The notes: a model not told the origin generated them from the sequence alone. A stretch of DNA of 9,855 nucleotides from CADEEN01 sp031389585 (GCA_031389585.1 JANMSS010000162.1:1-9855), one strand, 5' to 3'. Positions 1-7,370 are shown, numbered from the stretch's first letter. Numbers and translations are program-made.

Positions 1-141
1 GGTGCCGGCTACATCGGCGCGCTGACCGGCGGCGTGCTGGGCAGCCACTACCAGGACATCTTCGCCTTCATCGTGCTCATTCTCGTGCTGACGCTGCGCC
101 CGCAAGGCCTGCTCGGCGAACGCGTCGCTGACCGGGCGTGA
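1..141 (+). CDS. livH: LivH, branched-chain amino acid ABC transporter permease, 3' end only
   Basis: The window opens inside this gene. The last 46 codons are in frame from base 1 and end at TGA 139-141. The visible part reads GAGYIGALTGG, then a hydrophobic helix (about residues 20-32 of the fragment, IFAFIVLILVLTLR), then RPQGLLGE. This RPxGLxG ending after a final membrane helix is the usual C-terminus of LivH/LivM-family permeases. LivH is one of two inner-membrane permeases of the high-affinity branched-chain amino acid importer (HAAT family). The livM, livG and livF genes follow on the same strand in the order typical of this operon, so LivH fits better than a second LivM. The 5' end and start lie outside the window. 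Related HAAT systems carry urea, amides or aromatic compounds, so the substrate cannot be fixed from this fragment. Confidence 0.85.
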   Translation, partial: GAGYIGALTGGVLGSHYQDIFAFIVLILVLTLRPQGLLGERVADRA

Positions 142-155
142 AATGACAACCCCTG

Positions 156-170
156 GACACCTGCGGTGTC
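156..170. repeat. Short inverted repeat in a GC-rich livH-livM gap (repeat-like spacer)
   Basis: The 84-bp gap between livH and livM contains a perfect hairpin: arms GACACC (156-161) and GGTGTC (165-170) around TGC. It is followed by a second small palindrome, CCCC-GA-GGGG (173-182), and a GC-rich stretch containing CTGGGGCGGCCCGGCG. Spacers of this look are common between genes in Burkholderiales genomes (recalled, not searched). There is no T-run, so it is not a classical intrinsic terminator. It could weaken livM relative to livH or stabilise the upstream message. Confidence 0.45.
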
Positions 171-225
171 GCCCCCGAGGGGATCAGCCCTCCTGGGGCG
201 GCCCGGCGAGCGCTGAGGCCGCACC

Positions 226-1317
226 ATGATGAAGAACAAGCTCGCCGTCTTCCTGATCGCTGCGGCGCTCCTGATCGCGCTGCCGCTGTTCGCGCAGCAG
301 TTCGGCCATGGCTGGGTGCGCATCATGGCGCTGGCGCTGCTCTATGTGCTGCTGGCGCTGGGCCTGAACATCGTGGTCGGCTACGCGGGGCTGCTCGACC
401 TGGGCTTCGTCGCCTTCTATGCCCTGGGCGCCTACATGTACGCCCTGCTGGCGTCGCCGCACCTGGCGGAGACCTTCGAAGCCTTCAAGGCAGCCTTCCC
501 GAACGGTTTGCACACGCCCATCTGGTTGGTGATTCCGCTGGCCGCGGCCTTCGCGGGTCTGGCGGGCGCATTGCTCGGCGCGCCGACGCTGAAGCTGCGC
601 GGCGACTACCTGGCGATCGTGACCTTGGGCTTCGGTGAGATCGTCCGCGTGTTCCTCAACAACCTCGAGCACCCGGTCAACATCACCAACGGGCCGCGCG
701 GGCTGGACCGCATCGATTCGATGACCCTGTTCGGCGTGCTCGATTTCGGCAAGGGCATCTCGGTCGGCGACTTCAAGATCCCGTCGGTGACGCTTTACTT
801 TTACCTGTTCCTGTCGCTGGTGGTGGTCAGCGTGGTGATCTGCCACCGCCTGGAAAACTCGCGCATCGGGCGCGCCTGGATGGCGATTCGCGAAGACGAG
901 ATCGCGGCCAAGGCGATGGGCATCAACACCCGCAACATGAAGCTGCTGGCCTTTGCCATGGGGGCCACCTTCGGCGGCGTGTCGGGCTCGATGTTCGCGT
1001 CCTTCCAGGGCTTCGTTTCACCCGAGTCCTTCAGCCTGATGGAAAGCGTGATGATCGTGGCCATGGTCGTGCTCGGGGGCATCGGCCACATCCCCGGCGT
1101 GATCCTCGGCGCGGTGCTGCTGGCCGCGCTGCCCGAGGTGCTGCGCTATGTGGCCGGTGATATCCAGAACATGACCGGCGGGCGCATCGACTCCGCCATC
1201 CTGCGCCAGTTGCTGATCGCATTGGCGATGATTGTCATCATGATCGTTCGCCCGCGCGGCCTCTGGCCCTCACCCGAACACGGCAAGGCGGCGCCGGCCC
1301 CCATGCCGGCGAAGTGA
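226..1317 (+). CDS. livM: LivM, branched-chain amino acid ABC transporter permease
   Basis: This 363-residue inner-membrane protein is the second permease of a HAAT-family importer and would pair with LivH to form the channel. The N-terminus has a hydrophobic helix (about residues 5-24). Next comes the family block LYVLLALGLNIVVGYAGLLDLG (about 39-60), then several further helices. The cytoplasmic coupling loop starts near E210 (ENSRIGRAWMAIREDEIAAKA) and is the EAA-like contact for the ATPases. A late block GGIGHIPGVILGA and the closing RPRGLWP are also typical of LivM. The tail after that is Ala/Pro-rich and lacks family features. Two ATGs lie in tandem (226, 229). GAGG at 215-218 is correctly spaced for 226. 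livG follows after 10 bp. The substrate is inferred from the family and could be a related amino acid or amide. Confidence 0.93.
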   Translation: MMKNKLAVFLIAAALLIALPLFAQQFGHGWVRIMALALLYVLLALGLNIVVGYAGLLDLGFVAFYALGAYMYALLASPHLAETFEAFKAAFPNGLHTPIWLVIPLAAAFAGLAGALLGAPTLKLRGDYLAIVTLGFGEIVRVFLNNLEHPVNITNGPRGLDRIDSMTLFGVLDFGKGISVGDFKIPSVTLYFYLFLSLVVVSVVICHRLENSRIGRAWMAIREDEIAAKAMGINTRNMKLLAFAMGATFGGVSGSMFASFQGFVSPESFSLMESVMIVAMVVLGGIGHIPGVILGAVLLAALPEVLRYVAGDIQNMTGGRIDSAILRQLLIALAMIVIMIVRPRGLWPSPEHGKAAPAPMPAK

Positions 1318-1327
1318 GGAGAACCCG

Positions 1328-2104
<777 letters not shown>

Positions 2105-2111
2105 GGCTCCT

Positions 2112-2131
2112 TCCTTCGACAGGCTCAGGAC
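2112..2131. repeat. Short dispersed repeat (CCTTCGACAGGCTCAGG type) in the livG-livF gap
   Basis: The sequence TCCTTCGACAGGCTCAGGAC sits in the 40-bp gap between livG and livF. It closely matches a very widespread proteobacterial intergenic repeat whose usual form is TTCGACAAGCTCAGGACGAA or its complement (recalled, not searched). On the minus strand it translates in one frame as VLSLSKE, a common signature of this repeat. Only one half-element is present, without the inverted partner that would make a full hairpin. Confidence 0.6.
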
Positions 2132-2144
2132 AATCGGAATCGAG

Positions 2145-2858
2145 ATGGCACCCACCCTGCTCAAGGTCACCGGTCTGAAGGTCGCCTACGGCGGCATTCA
2201 GGCTGTCAAGGGCATCAGCTTCGAAGTCCAGCAGGGCGAGCTGGTCAGCCTGATCGGCGCCAACGGCGCGGGCAAGACCACCACGCTCAAAGCCATTACC
2301 GGCATCCAGCCGGTGGCGGCCGGCGAGATCGAGTTCATGGGCCGGCCGATCAAGGGCCAGGGCGCCTGGGATCTGGTAAAGCAGGGCCTGGTGATGGTGC
2401 CCGAGGGCCGCGGCGTGTTCGCGCGCATGACCATTACCGAGAACCTGCAGATGGGCGCCTTCGTGCGCAACGACAAGGAAATCGACGCCGACATCGACAA
2501 GGTCTTCGCCATCTTCCCGCGCCTGAAGGAGCGCGCCGAGCAACTCGCCGGCACCATGAGCGGCGGCGAGCAGCAGATGCTGGCGATGGGCCGCGCACTG
2601 ATGGCGCGCCCGAAGGTGCTGCTGATGGACGAGCCCTCGATGGGCCTGTCGCCGATCCTGGTCGACAAGATCTTCGAGGTCGTCGCCGACATCCACAAGA
2701 AGGGCACGACGATCCTGCTGGTCGAGCAGAACGCCAGCCGTGCGCTGGGGTTGGCCGACCGCGGCTACGTGATGGAGTCGGGCGAGATCACGATGAGCGG
2801 CGAGGCCAAGGGCCTGTTGGCCGACCCGCGGGTGAGGGCGGCTTACCTGGGCGAGTGA
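2145..2858 (+). CDS. livF: LivF, branched-chain amino acid ABC transporter ATP-binding protein
   Basis: This 237-residue cytoplasmic ATPase is the partner of LivG in the importer. It begins LLKVTGLKVAYGGIQAVKGI, typical of LivF. Walker A is GANGAGKTT (38-46), the signature is MSGGEQQM (138-145), and Walker B is LLMDEPSMGLSP with D162/E163. The position that is histidine in most ABC ATPases is glutamine here (Q195 in LLVEQN). This is normal for LivF and is not a defect. Length is normal. The start at 2145 is the only sensible ATG. Its ribosome-binding site is weak (GGAATCGAG just upstream), in contrast to livG, and the 40-bp gap before it holds a dispersed repeat. It is the last gene of the operon in this window, and the next genes are on the other strand. 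Confidence 0.95.
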   Translation: MAPTLLKVTGLKVAYGGIQAVKGISFEVQQGELVSLIGANGAGKTTTLKAITGIQPVAAGEIEFMGRPIKGQGAWDLVKQGLVMVPEGRGVFARMTITENLQMGAFVRNDKEIDADIDKVFAIFPRLKERAEQLAGTMSGGEQQMLAMGRALMARPKVLLMDEPSMGLSPILVDKIFEVVADIHKKGTTILLVEQNASRALGLADRGYVMESGEITMSGEAKGLLADPRVRAAYLGE

Positions 2859-2980
2859 ACCGGAACTCGCCGACCCGCTGGAATGGTTGCGGCCGGCGCA
2901 GCGCAATCAGGGCGTGGCGCAAAGCTGCGATGTCACTCGGCCTTGTCGAGCATCTGCGTGACTTGCCGGCTCACATGCGC
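2859..2980. other. Convergent gap between livF and the toxin-antitoxin operon
   Basis: These 122 bases separate the livF stop from the antitoxin stop. They hold one modest hairpin, 2885-2891 paired with 2902-2908 (seven pairs, one of them G-U, with a 10-base loop) and no T-run on either side. It could help end either transcript. On the minus strand the frame of the antitoxin stays open for 15 codons past its TAA, to TGA at 2933-2935. No gene was recognised here. Confidence 0.3.
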
Positions 2981-3226
2981 TTACCGCTCGTCACCTTCGC
3001 GTGGCACTTGTCCGCCCTTGCGGCGCAGCAGGCGTGCGAACGCCTTCAGGTCCGCGCGATCCTTGTGCTCGGCGAAGAAGGCCGCCGCGTTCATCACGGC
3101 GAGCTTCTCGGCGACCGCAGTGGCGACGAACTGGTTCATGCTGATGCCTTCCTCGCGCGTCAGTTTTTCGACCGCCGATTTGACCGACTTCGGCAGGCGC
3201 AGAGGGTAGGTGGACGTTTCGCTCAT
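2981..3226 (-). CDS. Ribbon-helix-helix antitoxin (HicB/CopG-like) of a PIN-toxin module
   Basis: This 81-residue protein is the likely antitoxin and operon repressor for the PIN protein encoded just upstream. The N-terminal half reads as a ribbon-helix-helix DNA-binding fold: a strand around TYPLRLPKSV (6-15), helix one around KSAVEKLTREEG, and helix two around SMNQFVATAVAEKLAVM. The C-terminal half is charged (AEHKDRADLKAFARLLRRKGG) and would be the toxin-binding part. Its ATG overlaps the toxin stop as ATGA (3223-3226), so translation is probably coupled and no separate ribosome-binding site is needed. Length fits small antitoxins annotated as HicB-family in this type of pair. The family call is from the visible motif pattern. 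Neutralisation of the toxin and DNA binding are inferred. Confidence 0.8.
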   Translation of the reverse strand: MSETSTYPLRLPKSVKSAVEKLTREEGISMNQFVATAVAEKLAVMNAAAFFAEHKDRADLKAFARLLRRKGGQVPREGDER

Positions 3227-3639
3227 TTCGACAGCCTTCGCAAAGTGTCTCGTGGCAGCAGGACTTCGATACCGAAACGTGAGGGCGTGGTTCCGAAGTC
3301 TCGCTGGTTGAAAGTGACGATCGCTCGCGCGCCGCCGTTGACCGTCGCCTCAAGCACCATTTCGTCGGCCGGGTCGCGCAATTGCGGCCGCCAGATGAAG
3401 TGCGACTCGACCGGCTCGACCAGCGCCACGATCGCGTCGACGAAAATCGCCACCTGCTTCGCGCTGAGCCCCGACGCCGCCACAGGCTCGGCACGCGTGC
3501 GGACAGCCTCGTACTCGAGCACCAGCGCCACGTTGGCCAGCAGGGTCACGCCGCCATCGAGTGCCGCGGCCAACAGACCGGCCGAAGCGCCGCCGGGGCT
3601 GCGCAGCGCTGCGACAACAACATCCGTGTCGAGGACCAT
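3223..3639 (-). CDS. PIN-domain toxin (putative ribonuclease) of a type II toxin-antitoxin module
   Basis: This 138-residue protein has the layout of PIN-domain ribonuclease toxins, which cleave RNA with a metal ion held by a cluster of acidic residues. Candidate active-site residues are D4 (or D6) in VLDTDVVVAAL, E42/E44 in LVLEYEAV, D89/D92 in RDPADEMVLEA, and D114 in IVTFNQRDF. The DPADEMVLE and VTFNxRDF blocks match the 'putative toxin component, PIN family' group (TIGR00305-like). All key acidic positions seem intact, so the toxin is probably active. The start at 3639 is chosen because VLDTD must lie at the N-terminus. A GTG two codons upstream (3645) is possible, and neither has a clear ribosome-binding site. 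The toxin gene precedes the antitoxin gene and overlaps it by 4 bases. The RNA target cannot be predicted. Confidence 0.85.
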   Translation of the reverse strand: MVLDTDVVVAALRSPGGASAGLLAAALDGGVTLLANVALVLEYEAVRTRAEPVAASGLSAKQVAIFVDAIVALVEPVESHFIWRPQLRDPADEMVLEATVNGGARAIVTFNQRDFGTTPSRFGIEVLLPRDTLRRLSK

Positions 3640-3657
3640 TCGCACGTGTTGCGTCTG

Positions 3658-3673
3658 ACATCGCCGGCGATGT
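3658..3673. promoter_or_regulatory. Perfect 16-bp palindrome, candidate operator of the toxin-antitoxin operon
   Basis: ACATCGCCGGCGATGT is its own reverse complement over all 16 bases. It lies 18 bases upstream of the toxin ATG on the minus strand. Ribbon-helix-helix antitoxins commonly bind palindromes in this position and repress their own operon. The palindrome is seen directly. Its role as operator is inferred. A hairpin in the toxin leader is the alternative. Confidence 0.5.
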
Positions 3674-3746
3674 GATGCAAGAGGGGCATACGAGATACAA
3701 AAGAAGCGCGAGCTGAAGTTGTGAGCGGGTGGCCTTCGGCTCGATG

Positions 3747-3772
3747 GCGGCGACCCTGATTGCTGTCGCCGC
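3747..3772 (-). terminator. Hairpin just downstream of the SRPBCC gene, possible terminator
   Basis: An 8-bp perfect stem, GCGGCGAC (3747-3754) with GTCGCCGC (3765-3772), and a 10-base loop lie 8-33 bases past the stop of the gene ending at 3780 on the minus strand. There is no T-run after the stem, so intrinsic termination is uncertain. It separates that gene from the toxin-antitoxin operon, which lies downstream on the same strand. Confidence 0.35.
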
Positions 3773-3779
3773 GCGCCGA

Positions 3780-4313
3780 CTACGGCTTCTCCGCCAACGC
3801 CTTCAGATTCGCCAGCCCGGCCTCGAAGTCCGGCCCCACCATCCGGTCGCCGAACAGCGCCAGCCAGCGAAACAGCGGGTTGCCGCCCATGTTGCCGTCC
3901 ATGCTCCAGGTGACCTGGGTGCCCGCGCCAGCGGCGGCCAGATCGAGCGCGCCGGCCGAGGTGGTTCCGAAGTCGGGGAAGTACAGGTCGTAGGCCAGGC
4001 GGCGGTTGGCCTGCGCGCCGGTGAACGTCATCTTGCCGTCGCCTTCGCTCTTGCTTTGCCAGGCCCAGCCGGCACCCGCCCCGGTCGGCGGGCCGCTGTA
4101 GCTGATCTGCATGGCGGGGTCGCGCCGGTTCCACACCGTCCAGCGTTTCCATTCGCGCGGGTCGGCAATCAAGGGGTAGACCTTCTCGGCCGGCGCGGCG
4201 ATGGTGGCGCTGCGAGCCACCTTGAACTGCCCGGACAGCATGGTGCCACCCGCGAACAGCAGGGCGACCAGTCCGATCAGGGCGATCACCGCCCACTTCA
4301 GCAGTTTCATCAT
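3780..4313 (-). CDS. Membrane-anchored SRPBCC-family protein (polyketide cyclase/START-like)
   Basis: This 177-residue protein begins MMKLLKW followed by one hydrophobic helix (about residues 7-25), which should anchor it in the inner membrane. The rest (about 30-170) resembles the SRPBCC or polyketide cyclase/dehydrase group, a helix-grip fold with a pocket for hydrophobic ligands. The family opening is visible as SATIAAPAEKVYPLIADPREWKRWTVWNRRDP, followed by alternating strands and a C-terminal helix around GPDFEAGLANLKALAEKP. The start is set at 4313 because AAGGA lies 6 bases before it (complement of 4320-4324). A longer in-frame start at 4352 lacks this support and would place an unlikely peptide before the anchor. 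The ligand and biological role are unknown. It is divergent from the exported protein gene at 4479. Confidence 0.8.
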   Translation of the reverse strand: MMKLLKWAVIALIGLVALLFAGGTMLSGQFKVARSATIAAPAEKVYPLIADPREWKRWTVWNRRDPAMQISYSGPPTGAGAGWAWQSKSEGDGKMTFTGAQANRRLAYDLYFPDFGTTSAGALDLAAAGAGTQVTWSMDGNMGGNPLFRWLALFGDRMVGPDFEAGLANLKALAEKP

Positions 4314-4424
4314 GAGACATCCTTGGCGGCGGAGCGGGGCAGGGAATGCCACGACATGATTGCAAGTCTGTCGCAGGCCCGACGCCGGCGCAAGATGGCA
4401 TCATCGCGGCCTCGCGCCCAGGCG

Positions 4425-4439
4425 CGCGCGATTCGCGCG
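4425..4439. repeat. Short GC palindrome upstream of the exported protein gene
   Basis: CGCGCGA (4425-4431) and TCGCGCG (4433-4439) flank a single T and form a near-perfect palindrome about 40 bases before the start at 4479, in the 165-bp gap between two divergent genes. It could be a regulator site or a leader hairpin. In DNA this GC-rich it could also be chance. No convincing sigma-70 promoter was recognised in the gap. Confidence 0.25.
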
Positions 4440-4478
4440 TGGCCGGGCCGCCTGCAACCCATGACCCACGAGGACTGC

Positions 4479-5201
4479 ATGACGATCTTGATCAAGAGGA
4501 CCCTGAGCGCAGGCAGCGTGTTGCTGGCCTTGGCTGCCACGGTCGCCGTGGCCCAGACCGCGCCGGCCAAGCCAGGCGGCAAGCCGAGCGCCAAGCCTGC
4601 GGGCATGACGCTCGGCGGCAAGACGGCCGGCGCCGGCAAGCTGATGACGCGAGACGAATTGCGCACCTGTCTGAAAGGCCTGGACGACAACAACCAGGCC
4701 AGCAAGGAGGGCGAGGCGAGGCGATCGTGGCTCGATCGCGAGCGTGCCGAGTTGAAGGCCTCGGGCGAGTCATTGCTTGTCGACCGCGCCGAACTCGACG
4801 GCCAGCTGGTCGCCGTGCGCGAGTGGGAGGGTCGGATGCGCGCCCACACTGTCGAGATCGAGAGCTTCAACCGGCGCAGTGCGGCGGCGCCTGAGGCGCC
4901 GCGCGATGCGCAGAACAAGTTGCTCGAAGAGTTGAAGCTCGACCGCGAGCGGCTGCAAAAGGCGGGCCAGCACGTGACAGCAGATGAGGTTGTCTTGGTG
5001 GGTCGCTACCAGTCGAGCGCGCGCAGCTACAACGAGCGGGCCGCCGCCCGCGACGCCAAGGTCGTCGACTGGAATCAACGCAACGCTGCCGCCGTCGACG
5101 CCAACGTGAATCTACAAGAGGCGCGGGCGCTGTGGCTCAGCGAATGCGCCAACCGTGCGTACCTCGAGGACGACGAAGTCGCCATCAAGGCGGGCAAATA
5201 G
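4479..5201 (+). CDS. Exported helical protein of unknown function with two cysteines
   Basis: This 240-residue product starts with a clear Sec signal peptide, MTILIKRTLSAGSVLLALAA and onward, with probable cleavage after AVA at residue 25. A short flexible Lys/Pro/Gly/Ala segment follows (about 26-55). The rest is highly charged and probably mostly helical, possibly coiled-coil (about 56-225). The only cysteines in the mature part are C64 (in LRTCLKGLDD) and about C223 (in LSECANRAY), near the two ends of the helical region. A disulfide closing a helical hairpin in the periplasm is plausible. I do not recognise a named family, but similar exported proteins with an LRxC...C-NR-Y pattern seem familiar from Burkholderiales. 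The start at 4479 has GAGGA 4 bases upstream. An ATG at 4461 would add six residues with no gain. The peptidase gene follows after 22 bp and is probably co-transcribed. Confidence 0.75.
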   Translation: MTILIKRTLSAGSVLLALAATVAVAQTAPAKPGGKPSAKPAGMTLGGKTAGAGKLMTRDELRTCLKGLDDNNQASKEGEARRSWLDRERAELKASGESLLVDRAELDGQLVAVREWEGRMRAHTVEIESFNRRSAAAPEAPRDAQNKLLEELKLDRERLQKAGQHVTADEVVLVGRYQSSARSYNERAAARDAKVVDWNQRNAAAVDANVNLQEARALWLSECANRAYLEDDEVAIKAGK

Positions 5202-5223
5202 AGCTGCACAAAGAGGCATGAGC

Positions 5224-7311
5224 ATGAAACGAACCGATGACTTCACACCCGCGGCAACCAGCGCGGCCGCCAACCCGCTGCTGCAGGACTGGGTCACTCC
5301 CTACGCACTGCCGCCGTTTGCGGCGCTGCGTCCGGCGCACTTCGAGCCCGCACTGCGCGAGGCGGTGCGGCACCACCATGCCGAGTTGGACGCCATCGCT
5401 GCCCAGTCCGTGGCGCCGAGTTTTGACAATACGGTGGCGCGCTTCGACGCCTCTGGCCGGCTGCTCGCACGCGTGGACAATGTGTTCCACAACCTGTGCG
5501 CGTCGGAAACCTCTGCCGAGCTGCAGTTGGTGCAGCGCGACATGGCGGGGCCGATGGCGGCTCACTCCAACGCGGTGTACATGCACGCCGGCCTGTTCGC
5601 GCGCCTCGATGCGCTGCATGAACGGCGCGCCGCCCTGGGTCTGAGCGCGGAGCAATTGCGCCTGCTCGAGCAGACGCACCTCGACTTCGTGCGTGCCGGC
5701 GCCCGGCTCGCGCCGGCTGCGCAGCGGCGCTACGCAGCGCTGATGGAGCGTCTGGCGGAATTGACCACGCAGTTCGGCCAGAACGTGCTGGCTGACGAGA
5801 GCCAGTACCGTCTGGTGCTGACAGGCGAGTCCGAGCTTGCGGGCCTGCCCGCCTTCGTGCGCGCGGCGGCCCGGCAGGCGGCGGCCGAACGCGGGCTCGA
5901 GGGCCATGTCATCACCCTGTCGCGCTCCCTGCTGGTGCCTTTCCTGAGTTTCAGCGAGCGCCGTGAGCTGCGTGAGCAGGCCTGGCGCGCCTGGACCAGC
6001 CGCGGTGAACACGCTGGCGCCAGCGACAACCGGGCCATCGTGCGCGAGATCCTGCAATTGCGCAGCGAACAGGCGGCGCTGCATGGTCTCCCCAGTTACG
6101 CCGACTACGCGCTGACCAACACCATGGCCCGCGAGCAGGGTGCGGTGCAGCGGCTGCTCGACAACGTCTGGCAGCGCGCGCTGCCCGCCCTCGAGCGCGA
6201 GCGCGGTCAACTGCTGGCGCTGATGCGCGACGAAGGTGTCACGCAGGCTATCGAGCCCTGGGACTGGCGCTATTGGTCCGAGAAAGTGCGCCAGCGTACT
6301 TACGCGCTCAACGACGCCGAGATCAAACCCTACTTCCCGCTCGACCGCATGGTGGCCGCGGCATTCGATTGCGCCGAACGTTTGTTCGGCATGCGTTTTG
6401 TCGAGCGCGCCGACCTGCCGGTCTACCACCCCGACGTCAAGGCCTACGAGATGCGCGATCGCGCCGGCCGCGTCGCCGGCATCTTCCTGCACGACAACTT
6501 TGCGCGCCCGAGCAAGCGCAGCGGTGCGTGGATGAGCTCGCTGCGCCAGCAAACGAGGAACGGCGGCGAGGTGATCCCGATCGTCGTCAACAACAACAAC
6601 TTCGCCAAGGCCGCGCCGGGTGAGCCCACGCTGCTGTCGTTCGACGATGTGCGTACGCTGTTCCACGAATTCGGGCACGGCCTGCATGGCCTGTTGTCGA
6701 GTGTCGGCTATGAGCGGCTGTCGGGCACCAACGTACTGCGCGATTTCGTCGAACTGCCCTCGCAGTTGTTCGAGCACTGGATGAGCGAACCTGCCGTCCT
6801 GCGCCGCCATGCGCGGCATGTGCAGACCGGCGAGCCCATCCCTGATGCGCTGATTGAGCGTCTGGCCGCGGCACGCCAGTTCGGTCAGGCCTTCGAGACC
6901 GTGCGCTACACCGCCAGCGCGCTGACCGACATGGCCGTGCACGCCCTGCCCAATGGGCAGGTACCCGACGATGTGGTGGCCTTTGAAGCCCAGGTATTGC
7001 GCGAGCGCGGACTGCCACCGGGTGTCGGCCTGAATCACCGCTTCACGCACTTCCAGCATCTGTTCGCGGGCTCGGGCTACGCCGCCGGCTATTACGTGTA
7101 CCTATGGGCCGAGGTGCTTGACGCCGACGCCTACGACGCGTTCGTCGAGGCCGGTGATCCATTCGATGCGGTCACGGCGACACGCCTGCGGCGCCACATC
7201 TACTCGGCCGGCGACAGTGTCGAACCCGGGGTGACCTACGCGGCCTTCCGCGGACGTGCGGCGAAGATCGAGCCGATGCTGAAGAAGCGCGGGCTATTGC
7301 AACCGGCTTGA
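5224..7311 (+). CDS. dcp: M3-family zinc oligopeptidase, peptidyl-dipeptidase Dcp type
   Basis: This 695-residue cytoplasmic metallopeptidase of the M3 (thimet/neurolysin) family would degrade short peptides, releasing C-terminal dipeptides if it is a true Dcp. The zinc site is the HEFGH motif at 481-485, with the third ligand E510 in RDFVELPSQ. The 29-residue spacing from the first histidine equals that of E. coli Dcp (H470, E499). The stretch SGTNVLRDFVELPSQLFEHW and the later GYAAGYYVYLWAEVL (about 618-632), with substrate-binding tyrosines, resemble Dcp more than oligopeptidase A (PrlC). No signal peptide is seen, so it is probably cytoplasmic. Of two ATGs (5218, 5224), 5224 is chosen because AAAGAGG ends 7 bases before it, while 5218 would leave only 1 base. 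Length is close to the family norm of about 680. Family is certain. Dcp versus PrlC specificity is less so. Confidence 0.88.
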   Translation: MKRTDDFTPAATSAAANPLLQDWVTPYALPPFAALRPAHFEPALREAVRHHHAELDAIAAQSVAPSFDNTVARFDASGRLLARVDNVFHNLCASETSAELQLVQRDMAGPMAAHSNAVYMHAGLFARLDALHERRAALGLSAEQLRLLEQTHLDFVRAGARLAPAAQRRYAALMERLAELTTQFGQNVLADESQYRLVLTGESELAGLPAFVRAAARQAAAERGLEGHVITLSRSLLVPFLSFSERRELREQAWRAWTSRGEHAGASDNRAIVREILQLRSEQAALHGLPSYADYALTNTMAREQGAVQRLLDNVWQRALPALERERGQLLALMRDEGVTQAIEPWDWRYWSEKVRQRTYALNDAEIKPYFPLDRMVAAAFDCAERLFGMRFVERADLPVYHPDVKAYEMRDRAGRVAGIFLHDNFARPSKRSGAWMSSLRQQTRNGGEVIPIVVNNNNFAKAAPGEPTLLSFDDVRTLFHEFGHGLHGLLSSVGYERLSGTNVLRDFVELPSQLFEHWMSEPAVLRRHARHVQTGEPIPDALIERLAAARQFGQAFETVRYTASALTDMAVHALPNGQVPDDVVAFEAQVLRERGLPPGVGLNHRFTHFQHLFAGSGYAAGYYVYLWAEVLDADAYDAFVEAGDPFDAVTATRLRRHIYSAGDSVEPGVTYAAFRGRAAKIEPMLKKRGLLQPA

Positions 7312-7315
7312 ACTT

Positions 7316-7353
7316 CCCTCGGGGGGCGTGTGCGCAGCGAGCTGGGGGCCGTC
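7316..7353. repeat. GC-rich repeat, copy 1 (convergent gap)
   Basis: This 38-bp unit begins CCCTCGGGGGGCG and ends GCAGCGAGCTGGGGGCCGTCA. It starts five bases after the peptidase stop. A second copy lies at 7397-7434 in the same orientation, differing at only two bases, with a period of 81 bp. Units of this kind are frequent intergenic elements in Comamonadaceae-like genomes (recalled, not searched). Confidence 0.8.
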
Positions 7354-7370
7354 ATTGCAGGCCAGCGCCG

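Noticed and set aside
2721..2732. Loss of the switch histidine in LivF
   Set aside because: Glutamine in LLVEQN is the normal residue for LivF proteins, so it is not a defect.
2855..3658. A 267-codon plus-strand frame across the toxin-antitoxin region
   Set aside because: It is antisense to both module genes, is Arg/Ser/Thr-rich and has no recognisable domain. The minus-strand genes have clear family motifs and an ATGA overlap.
3640..4404. Upstream in-frame extension of the PIN toxin into the SRPBCC region
   Set aside because: PIN domains begin with the VLDTD strand at the N-terminus, so the start is at 3639. The extension overlaps the SRPBCC gene in another frame.
3729..4478. Upstream in-frame extension of the exported protein gene across the SRPBCC gene
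   Set aside because: The extension is antisense to a convincing SRPBCC gene. The true N-terminus is marked by a signal peptide at 4479 with a ribosome-binding site.
5185..7059. A 624-codon open frame antisense to the M3 peptidase gene
   Set aside because: The translation is rich in Gln, His, Gly and Arg with no recognisable domain. The plus strand encodes a full M3 peptidase with an intact zinc site. Long antisense frames are expected in high-GC genes.
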